The notes beneath the pieces are model-generated. The model ran no database searches. It had not been told where the DNA came from and saw nothing but the letters and a program-made list of their open reading frames with translations. Of a stretch of 64,000 nt of DNA, positions 55,543-64,000 are shown piece after piece. This stretch comes from Pseudofabraea citricarpa. Lineage: Eukaryota; Ascomycota; Leotiomycetes; Helotiales; Dermateaceae. The stretch spans positions 558,001 to 622,000 of the forward strand of contig JAPWGK010000010.1 in NCBI GenBank assembly GCA_029641185.1, in the 5' to 3' direction. The first letter of the stretch is position 1; each line of letters opens with the position of its first letter. Both the position numbers and the translations under genes were made by a program.

Positions 55543-56039
55543 GTCTGCAGTTATGGCAAGAAATATGAGATTATGGGTGAAGGGACTGGATTAGATGCGG
55601 AAGATTGAAGATGGAAAAGAAAGTTGAGATGTATGAAGGAGGAAACGGAAGCAGGAGGGAAGGAAATAAATCGGAGCAATGACACTGCTCGACAAAATTT
55701 CGCGTTAGCGTGGATTCTAGCACTTTCTCCGAAATCAACAGGGATATGGCTTCCATGTCCCGGGTCACGTGGGATGTGGGTCGGACAAGCACCGCGGCAC
55801 AAGGCAGGTTGACGTCGCCCAATGCGATGATGTCTGACTGCACTGAAGGCGCTGTATCAGAATGTTGATATCTTAAACCTCTGTATTCCTCCTCCGCTGC
55901 CAACACAAGAACCACCACTTCGATCTACCCATTAACAACCCCCGCACGTCGCGAAACTACGCTATCATTGGGTCACCATACTAAGAGCTCAGCGAGCACT
56001 CATTCATGCGAGCTACATCTCACGCGCGTGGCAGCTATC
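55543..56039. promoter_or_regulatory. divergent promoter of mitochondrial Hsp70 (-) and DUF2415 gene (+)
   Basis: A 497-bp shared region, purine-rich next to Hsp70. A TTCTCCGAA at 55725-55733 resembles a heat-shock element, but the spacing between the two halves is one base too long, so no clear HSE is claimed. Confidence 0.45.
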
Positions 56040-58510
56040 ATGGCTGTCAAAGATGAGAGTCTGTAAGTTGCTCTGAATCTATATTCCAGAGCCCTCATCC
56101 AGTGTTCAAGCCAGCATCTAAGAGCTTGAAAAACCGCGGATAACAGTGCTGACCATTGATCGACAGTCACCACGCCACTGAGTCTTTGATCCTCTCAACA
56201 CCCCGGAAATACTACCGCGCCCATATCCATACCAGTCACTGGCAGTTACGATCTTTGATCAGTTCTCCGACAAATCATAATGTCTATTTCCCTAGCGGAA
56301 GCGATATCATCAGACTCAACACACAGACAAGAGAGCGCGAGGTCATAACTACTCTATCCTTTTCCCCACGATGCCTCACCGCCGCAAAAGGTTGGATCTG
56401 CTGTGGGGGAGAGAAGGGAGAATACACTGCCATTCCTCTAGATGAAGAGGGGGATTATAGCGCACGGGAGGGATCATTTCTGCGGGAATTCAACGAAGGT
56501 CTATCGTCAGATCCTGATGCTCGACTTCCTTTGGACCTTGAAAGTCCACGTCGATCTACACCATTATCACGGCATACAGTTATCATGCGCAGGCTTCGCG
56601 GATTCAATCATCCTACAGCTTCACCTATCAAAACTATTGGGACTGAAATTGTCAACTGCATAACGATCTGGCTTCCACCATCCAAAACTTCAACTGAGAC
56701 ATACCAAATGCCAGTTGCAGTTGTGGCAAACAATGATTGCAGTGTCTGCATCATGGATCTGCAAGAGTCGGAAGTTATTGAGAAGCTTTCATTCCCAGAC
56801 TTTGTCAACCGAGCTGTAATGTCGCCAGATGGAAAGCTATTGGTTGCCATATGTGACGATCCATTTATGTACATTCACAAAAGAAGCCCAAAGCCTAACT
56901 CGCCAAAGGGTTTACATTCTGAGGGGTGCAAACCTATAGAATATGAGTGGACGTTATGGGGGAAGGTTCAGCTCGAAGGTCAGCGCCAAGCTGACAAGTC
57001 CAATATGCGAGGTAGCTTTGCAGCCGCCTTTTCAAAATCTGGCGCATATCTTGCCGTAGCAACTCAATATGGGATCATATCTGTCTTTGACACCAATTCA
57101 CTTTTGCACGAAGACCGTGACCCTTTAATCACACTTTTTACTTCGTCACGACCAACCGACTCAACTACCGGCACAAATGCTCCTGGAGCTGTAAGAGCAA
57201 TGGAGTTTTCACCAGAACCCTTCGATCTTCTTGCTTGGACTGAGGCAAGTGGTCGTGTGGGTGTCGCGGATGTCCGCAATCTCTTTTACTCAAGGCAGTC
57301 CGTCCATTTGGATGCTCATGGCGAAGGTGTCGAGCGAGTGATTGTCACAGATAGAGGCATCGAGAGATTGGAACCATTGATAGACCCGAGACTCCGAAGC
57401 TTCCGATCAGAAACTCCCACTAGCAGCACTCCGGATTACCTTGGACTTGACTTTGAGAGGCGTCAGTTCAGAAATTTGGCACGGGAGATGTTTGATAGAA
57501 ACCAGTCCCCGCTAACACCAGAGGAAATGCAGGTGCTTGAAGCACATCAGATAGCTCGCCGTGAACGAGATGCAGAACGCGATGCTCTTGCCAGAGCCAC
57601 TCCCACTCCTGAAGCAACAGCCAGATTAGTTCATTCATGGGCACCTTGGACCGACGATGCAACTCCAGGATCTGCCTCTAGCGCCTCACCCAATACTGAA
57701 AGATCTTCCGCAACTGATCGTAGCACGGCAGGACTTCCTAGCTCTCTTCGAGACTTTGTGAACACAGATCGGAGTGCTGCATCTTTTAGAGCCTTTATTA
57801 ATGAACGTAACCAAGATCGAGAGAGACGCGGACAAGCACCACAGCCAAGACGCCGTGGCTCAGTTATCTTGGAAGCTGCTCAAAATGAATTAGAACGGCT
57901 CACAAGTGCACGAAATGAACTTATTGCACGAGCGCCACGAACCACAGCCTATTCTATGCGAGCAGGCCCTCCAGAAAGATCTGGTGATTCAGCAACTTCT
58001 AGATTGCTTACAGCCATGCCAACAAACGATTATGAAACTTCTTCGAGCCTTGAACGTCTCCGACTTGATCCAATATCTGCTGCGCCAGCTAGAACAGAGA
58101 GTCCGTTGGGTACCCTCAATTCTACTAACCAAGCGGCAGACCCACCGGTTGATGTTACAACCCGGTTACGGGTGGAGGCTGAAGACGATGTTCAACGAGC
58201 CTTTGCACATCGCTTGAGGCAGCCTTGGCGTCCGTTGGATGAGTTTTCTGCTGCAAATTCCATTACACGATTAGGCAGCAGGTATGAAGGTAGCAGCTAT
58301 TTACTTCGGGCCTCATTGCGTGCAGGTACTGTTGTGGATACGATGGGCTGTTGTTGGAGTGAGGATGGGCGTGTTTTGTAAGTATCTCCTTCTAAAACAC
58401 ACAACCAAAAGCTTACACGAGACAGGTATGTTGGTGCTGAAGATGGCATTCATGAACTCCATGTAAATGTCCAGGGACGGAAGACGTTCCCCAGCCTTGT
58501 ACTAAGATAA
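56040..58510 (+). CDS. DUF2415 WD40-type protein
   Basis: Exons 56040-56062, 56167-58377 and 58426-58510 (introns 104 and 48 nt) give 772 residues. The first exon supplies MAVKDESL, joined to HHATESLILSTPRKYYRAHIHTSHWQLRSLI. The N-terminal half has WD40-like blades: VYFPSGSDIIRLNTQTRE, CSVCIMDLQESEVIEKLSF with AVMSPDGKLL, and AAFSKSGAYLAVATQYGIISVFDT. Next comes the DUF2415 stretch GAVRAMEFSPEPFDLLAWTEASGRVGVADVRNLF. The middle is Ser/Thr/Arg-rich and probably disordered. A last blade (GCCWSEDGRVLYVGAEDGIHELHV) is completed only by exon 3. No transmembrane segment is visible. The family is conserved in fungi; a scaffold role is a guess from the propeller. Confidence 0.88.
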
Positions 58511-58999
58511 TTGCTGTTACGATTAGGATTGAGAGTCACATGGTGCACTGGCGTTGGGACAAAATGGTTGAACAATACAAATGGGATGGTCGTTCTGGTT
58601 TAGTCTCGAGGCTGTATTGAGTAATGATATCCTGGACTGGAAGGAAAAGCTTTCCAACGGGTTTTTTCTCGAGGGAAAAGTACATGAGATTAAAGAAAAT
58701 AATAATGAATGGAAATAATGAACATTAATTAGTTGGGCAACACAAAATCTTGCTTGACCTGACCACTTAGTTCCAAATTCACGTAGCCCGTCTCCCGTCT
58801 AACAGGGTGAATACGATTCGTAACGAGATCTGCTGACAAAGCACATTTCGCGACTTCAGACGCGTCTATGGAATTTGAAGCACAAAGTACTATACAAAAA
58901 CCACATTGCCGCAGACCTATTATGCACTTAGTTTTGCTTTGCAACGCTCCTTCCTGAACACATCTCATGGTTCTGAATCAATGAGTTCATGAGCTCGAG
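58511..58999. promoter_or_regulatory. intergenic region upstream of the ORC4 gene
   Basis: Contains the DUF2415 3' end and the ORC4 promoter, with ACGCGT at 58860-58865. No gene. Confidence 0.5.
58860..58865 (+). promoter_or_regulatory. MluI cell-cycle box (ACGCGT) upstream of ORC4
   Basis: A perfect ACGCGT lies 134 bp before the ORC4 ATG. It is the same motif as upstream of the Rad51 paralogue and is consistent with G1/S control by MBF-type regulators. Confidence 0.4.
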
Positions 59000-61832
59000 A
59001 TGAGCGCTACCAAGACACCAGCGCGAAAGCGCAGTCGACCGTCTCTGCGCAGTACCGACGAATTGACCACTGAAGTTACGAGTACGCCATTGTCCTCTGT
59101 CAAAAAGCCGAAATTGAGTGCTCCTGATCCTTCGCCCGCAGTGGCCCCTCCAAGCAACTTCTTACAAAAGTTGAACAAACGATGGTTCGGTTCTGAAGGC
59201 GCAGGTGTCAAAACTGGGGATAGCCATAATGTCGTTGGTGCATTGGGCGAGGGCAATGGCAATGGCAACAGAGCCACAATCGGGGAAGCATCGCCGATGG
59301 CGGCTTTAAAGAGGAAATATACAAAGAAGACACAAATGAACGAACCTATTGGTGTGGCACAAGATGCAGAATCTACGGACGAAGACGAACCAACACAGCA
59401 GAAGAAACGGGGTCGACCTTCGAAAAGAGCTATGCTGAGCAAAGCAAAATCCCTTGCCAGGAAGGCTGCGCGCGAGAGATTAGAGGCGGCGGCTGATGAA
59501 GCTGAAGATTCTCATGGCGAAACTCCGAAGAAGCCCAAAGGGCGGCAAAGTGAGATAATCGAGTCCTCAACAGCAGAGCCTAAAGGAATCTTGACTCCAA
59601 GCAAGAGAAAGCGAGGCAGACCTAGGAAAAATGTTGCTTTTGAAAATGAAGCGAATGAGGACGTAAACTTGGGGTTCAAGGATCTGCCACCATCTGCTAA
59701 AAAGGCTCGGAAAGGGGATTTAAACAGTTCAAAAGCCAATAGAGTTACGAAACCAGATGCAGCAAGTTCTGAAAAATCAATCTATGATTTTATGAGTTCT
59801 GATACCGACGGCGAGACTCGTCCGACTCCACAAACGTCTGTTAGAGCGTCCAAACCTGCAGCAGGCTCTAAGAAACGCCTGAATGGCACAGCAAGTAAGG
59901 GTGCAGCAGATGATGATCCTTCAATTTATGATTTTGAAGGCTCGGATAGTGAAGAAAATCTCTCAGCTCGCACACCAAAACGTCAAGCTAGCAGACCCAA
60001 GTCGACACCACATCCGAAGAAAGCTGTTCTTAAGGAAGTTTCTGAAGGAATCAGTGATGTTGACACCGAGTCAGAAGACGAGGAAGATGATGAGGTGTGC
60101 CAAATTTGTGGAGATGCCGAGTCAGAAGAGCCCAACCTGATTATATTTTGTGAGACATGCCCTCTTGCTGTACATCAAGAATGCTATGATGTTCCTGTTG
60201 TCCCGGAAGGTGACTGGTTCTGTAAAGATTGTCATCCTGAGACATATGATGACCATATCCTGCCTATATCTAACGATGTAGTTGATGACCACGAACCAAC
60301 GGAGTTGCTGAGCAATCTTCCCGATATTGAAGGATCCGAGAAGTACCTAGCCATAATGCAAAGGCTTGTGCTATCTAAGTTGACGGGCGAGAAACGTCTC
60401 AACCTACGTGGGCATGACGAGGAGATGCAAAAAGTTCATCAGCTAGTGGAGCAAACTGTTCTGGCAGGAGAGGGAAATTCGATGTTAGTCATTGGTGCAA
60501 GAGGTTGCGGAAAGACTACTGTAAGTACTACAGATCCCATCCGGTTTGTCACGGCTAATCGCTGTGTAGCTTGTGGAGTCAGTCATCTCCGATTTGTCTG
60601 TTGAGCATCGAGAAAGCTTTCATGTAATAAGACTCAACGGATTTATACACACAGATGACAAGCTTGCTCTACGTGAGATTTGGCGCCAACTTGGTCGTGA
60701 GATGGAGGTAGAAGACGATGTAACCGGCAAGGTAATTCTTAGCAGTCACTTTACATGATCAATACTAATTTTCCATAGCCCAGCAACCACGCTGATACTC
60801 TGGCATCTCTTCTTGCTCTTCTTTCACACCCTTCGGAGATTTCAGAAGATCAAGCAGAACAAACTGCCAAGTCTGTGATATTTATCCTGGACGAATTTGA
60901 TCTCTTTACAACCCATCCAAGACAGACATTACTTTACAACCTTTTCGATATAGCCCAGGCGAGAAAGGCTCCCATAGCTGTTCTTGGCCTTACAACTCGA
61001 ATTGATGTTGTCGAAGCTCTTGAGAAAAGAGTCAAAAGTCGATTTAGTCATCGCTATGTACATTTGTCATTGCCGAGAAGTCTCCCGGCTTTCTGGGAGA
61101 TCTGTAAAGATGGTCTTGTTGTTGACCCCGAGGAATTCGAATCCGAGACCGATACCGATCTCAAGAAACAAGATGAATTCTTGTCGTGTTGGCAGGCGAT
61201 GATTGAGGTTTGTTGCGAAGATCATACTAAGCGTTCACATAACTAACGTCTGGCAGAACCTCTATAACAATGACACAACATTCAAACAACATCTCCAGGC
61301 GCACTTCTATCGCACCAAATCTGCTCCAGCATTCTTCACCTCATGCATTCTTCCGATTGCCAGTCTCTCGCCCAAAAGCTTCCCACTTACCGGACGATCA
61401 TTTGCTAGCACAAAGATTTCGCTGTCGGCTCCAGACTCAAAACTTCATATTCTGCAGGGTCTATCTGATGTCGAATTAGCTTTGCTCATTTCTGCAGCAC
61501 GACTTGATATTATTCTAGATACGGATACGTGCAATTTTGCAATGGCTTATGATGAATACAGTTCCCTCACCTCCCGCCATAAGATCCAAACATCCAGCAC
61601 TGGCGTAACAGCATTAGGTGCGAGCGCCAAAGTTTGGGGCCGAGAGGTTGCTCTTAGCGCTTGGGAACGGCTTTCAGAATACGACTTGCTCGTCCCTGCG
61701 AGTATGGGCGGGGGTGCAAGAGAAGTCGGAGTAGGCGGACGCATGTGGAAAGTCGACATTGGATTAGAAGAGATATCAGGCAGTGTTGACGGCCTAAGTT
61801 CTGTTATGGCAAAGTGGTGCAGGGAAATATGA
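59000..61832 (+). CDS. ORC4: origin recognition complex subunit 4 with AT-hooks and a PHD finger
   Basis: Exons 59000-60520, 60570-60731, 60779-61207 and 61257-61832 (introns 49, 47 and 49 nt) give 895 residues. The N-terminal 360 residues are charged and disordered, with two AT-hook cores (KKRGRPSKR near 135, KRKRGRPRKN near 202). A complete C4HC3 PHD finger lies at about 365-410 (CQICGD, CETCPLAVHQECYD, WFCKDC). The AAA+ ORC4 domain follows: Walker A GARGCGKTT near 499, Walker B VIFILDEFDLF near 595, and the lid and winged-helix regions to the C-terminus (GRMWKVDIGLEEI). ORC4 binds origins as part of the ORC ATPase. AT-hooks in the N-terminal extension are known from fission-yeast Orc4; the PHD finger suggests chromatin reading at origins. 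Confidence 0.92.
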
Positions 61833-63283
61833 TCGATATGATAAATGATACCAACTAATGCTCATTGCCAATTCCAATACTAACAATCTGTCTTATGCGT
61901 GCCACACATCCGCTGCTTTCGTTCTAATTGGGCTATTAAAGTGATTCACTATCCGTGGCTCAATGTGAAGGGTGAAAAGAAGTCGTCAGTCTTGGCTCCT
62001 CGGCTATTGCCGAGGGAGGGAGTTCTTTTGAGGCCCAGTAGTTTCACATCCTTAGTAGAGAAGTTTGGCAAGTGTATATTTATTCCGCCTTCAAAGACGG
62101 TATCTTCCTTCCCTGTTTTCTCTTAACCAGCGATCAACACAAGTGAAAGTTTAATTAAGAGACATTATTTCAGGATTAGACGAAGAAATGTTCAAATCCT
62201 TGTTTAATTTCTCTACTTCAAGTACAAGGCTCAAAATTCGTGGGATACTAATTTCTCTAGTATTATAACTTCGAGTCAGGTTATATGTATACCATTTGCA
62301 TCAGATAGTATGAAAAGACTAAAAGGATGGATAATTAAGTCTAATACTTTCTATTTAATATTTAAATTTATCGTAAAGGAAACCCGAGGTTAGAAATGTG
62401 CCAAGTAGAAGTACACACTTCGAGTGAAGTAGTCGAAGCAAAACCATAAGGATAAGAAACACCTGACGAGTTTCTGATCGGAGGCATTGGTCTTAACAAA
62501 CAAGCATACCTAAGCATTAAAAGTAAAGTTGAGCTTATGAATAACTAACAAGACCAGGGACCACTTTATAATTTCTGTCAAACCTTGAGGACCTAGGTAT
62601 ATATTAACATGTAAGCAAATGTGAGTAGGAGCAGGCTAGCTTGAGCGCAAGAGTGGCGTGAGGTCATGTGCATATGATAACTAGAAGGTGTTTAGAGTCC
62701 GTGATATAACAGAGCAGATAATGTCGGCTATAAAGCCTAGCGAACCAAGGTTGCGACATGTAAGCTGAAGGCCGCAGCGCCATCAAGCGGGATGCTTATT
62801 CTTGCGCGCCCCAACGATAAGTGAGATTTTGATCATTTACGAGTCATGCGGCGTCATGCAGCTTGCAGGTTACAAATCTCATGGATGCCATGCTTCCAAG
62901 TGTTTCTGGTGCGTTAGTTTTAGTCCAATCCTTTCTCGAGGCTCTGGAGGTTATGCACGAAGAACAGCCTGCATGATGAATCATTGGAACACGAAAATTC
63001 GTCGTATCATATTTTTTTTCAATCTGGGCGTAAGTACGCCCAATTTCTCTAGCGAACAAAAATCTGTGGCTGCCATTGTAAAGCACGATTGGTTCTGTGT
63101 TTCTGACATGCAGCTATTTCATGCCGGTAGCCTTACTTTTCACGCTGTTGAGAAGCGGGGAAAGGCCCCAGATCAGCTGGAGCCTCTGTTGCCTAAGCTC
63201 AAAATTTCCAATAAGTTCTTGTCTCTTTCTGCCTTCTTTCTTTTGTACATTCTTTCTTCATTTTTTACGAGGCGAGTTTGAGC
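61833..63283. other. 1.45-kb intergenic region, no gene seen
   Basis: AT-rich. A 159-codon plus-strand frame ending at 63281 has no domain and shifts composition midway; it probably covers the 5' untranslated region of the next gene. Confidence 0.5.
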
Positions 63284-64000
63284 ATGGCGACAATCGAAGT
63301 CAAGGATGTCGCTGCCAAGCTGAAAAGCATAGCGACATATGGCAATAACCTCGCACAGGTCTTTCATAACCATGCTCTGATTGCATTCAAGATTCCCATT
63401 CGCTTTGAAGGATCCATCAATATTATAGATGCCACTGTCACTACCCTCAATCAACTTGCCGGCATTTTGGTCGACGAAGTTACTGAGAAATCCGTCGTTA
63501 ATGACGATGGTCTCAAATACGTTGAACTACTTGGAGCAGAATGTGCTACTGAAGTAGCAAGAATCGAACTCGCTGTGGTTAAAGCTTCTGTGCTAAATCT
63601 TCAGGGTCATAAAGCTGGACGCAGAAGATATTCCAGGCACCTCCTGAAGCCTTCTGACTATGTTACAACTGCACAGACAGAAATTGCAACCAAGAAATTG
63701 CCTGACGATTTTCTTGTTGCGGTTGAACACGCAAGATGGGACCGGATTGAAAATGACCTCGATGACTGTATTGAGCGACTTTACGAGCTCCAGCTTCATC
63801 TTATGCTCGTCTTTCTCGTTGTCACTGTCGGATCACTGTCTAAAGACGTGTAAGTAGTCTGCCCTTGTAAAGTATTTAGCTAATAATATGTTAGTTCTTC
63901 TGGCAAAGCAAATGTCTCCACCGTAGTCACTTTCCACGACCGTATATGTCGGACTGCTGGTCTTGTAGGTCTCAAACGCCAAAGAGGTTCTAGCAGTGCT
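63284..64000 (+). CDS. hypothetical protein, 5' part only (runs off the window)
   Basis: The ATG at 63284 opens 188 codons, to 63849. A 45-nt intron (GTAAGT donor, GCTAAT branch, TTAG acceptor at 63893-63894) joins in frame to KDVSSGKANVSTVVTFHDRI, and the frame stays open to the end. The visible 223 residues are mostly helical. MATIEVKDVAAKLKSIATYGNNLAQV and the Leu-rich FVHLM-like end near 175 alternate with charged stretches. The layout resembles N-terminal helical domains of uncharacterised fungal proteins. No catalytic motif is visible and no function is proposed. Confidence 0.7.

Noticed and set aside
55725..55733. Heat-shock element in the mitochondrial Hsp70 promoter
   Set aside because: TTC and GAA are three bases apart instead of two, and no array of units is present.
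62802..63281. 159-codon ORF before the last gene
   Set aside because: No recognisable features; it ends at the start of the better-supported gene and probably covers its leader.
1..64000. CRISPR arrays, insertion sequences, intact transposons, rRNA genes
   Set aside because: None seen; the repeats present are simple or local tandem repeats, and no transposase or reverse-transcriptase motif was recognised.

Overview
The window looks like nuclear DNA of a filamentous ascomycete (Pezizomycotina). The genes carry many short introns (41-154 nt) with GTAAGT/GTATGT-like donors and CTAAC/CTGAT-like branch points. The gene set includes HeLo-like/NACHT/ankyrin STAND proteins, PTH11-type rhodopsin-fold membrane proteins, DUF3716 Cys-cluster proteins and secreted plant-biomass enzymes. 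A leotiomycete is plausible, but the sequence alone does not settle the class. All exon joins were worked out by hand; in every intact model the phases add up to an open frame.

Layout. 1-5576: a gene-poor, purine/pyrimidine-skewed stretch full of simple repeats, then degenerate tandem repeats. 5577-10554 (-): a Fic-domain protein with unusual active-site residues, just downstream of a large NLR-like gene broken by one in-frame TAG. 11173-14178 (-): an acyl-CoA dehydrogenase and a DEDDh exonuclease-like protein. 14999-22586: a GH32 fructosidase/fructosyltransferase (-), an HTD2-like mitochondrial dehydratase (+) with an apparent frameshift, a tannase/feruloyl esterase (+) and a 202-residue unknown (-). 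25092-34747: a GH74 xyloglucanase (+), an interrupted tRNA gene, a GPI-type GH76 mannanase (-), a DJ-1/PfpI protein (+) and an MFS sugar transporter (-). 37109-41581: an M20 amidohydrolase (-) and a Rad51 paralogue (+). 42394-45416: two paralogous DUF3716 genes with their own 5' repeat arrays. 46534-50372 (-): a rhodopsin-fold membrane protein and eIF3g. 51580-51932 (+): a small two-exon gene. 53354-61832: mitochondrial Hsp70 (-), a DUF2415 WD40 protein (+) and an AT-hook/PHD/ORC4 protein (+). 63284-end: a partial unknown gene (+).

How the genes relate. GH32, tannase, GH74, GH76, the hexose transporter and perhaps the M20 hydrolase give the first half a plant-polymer and cell-wall character. 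They are not obviously a co-regulated cluster. The second half is mostly housekeeping: recombination, translation initiation, mitochondrial protein folding and replication origin recognition. The two DNA-metabolism genes (Rad51 paralogue, ORC4) both have an MluI cell-cycle box (ACGCGT) shortly upstream.

The most striking element is at 28477-28674. A tRNA-Lys(UUU) cloverleaf appears only after removing two segments of 54 and 52 nt. Each segment has a complete spliceosomal intron signature (GTAAGT or GTAAGC donor, CTAAT-type branch point, CAG acceptor). An ordinary 18-nt tRNA intron also lies after position 37. The gene ends in a run of seven T, as Pol III genes do. It is either a tRNA that needs the spliceosome to mature or a tRNA locus invaded by spliceosomal-type introns.
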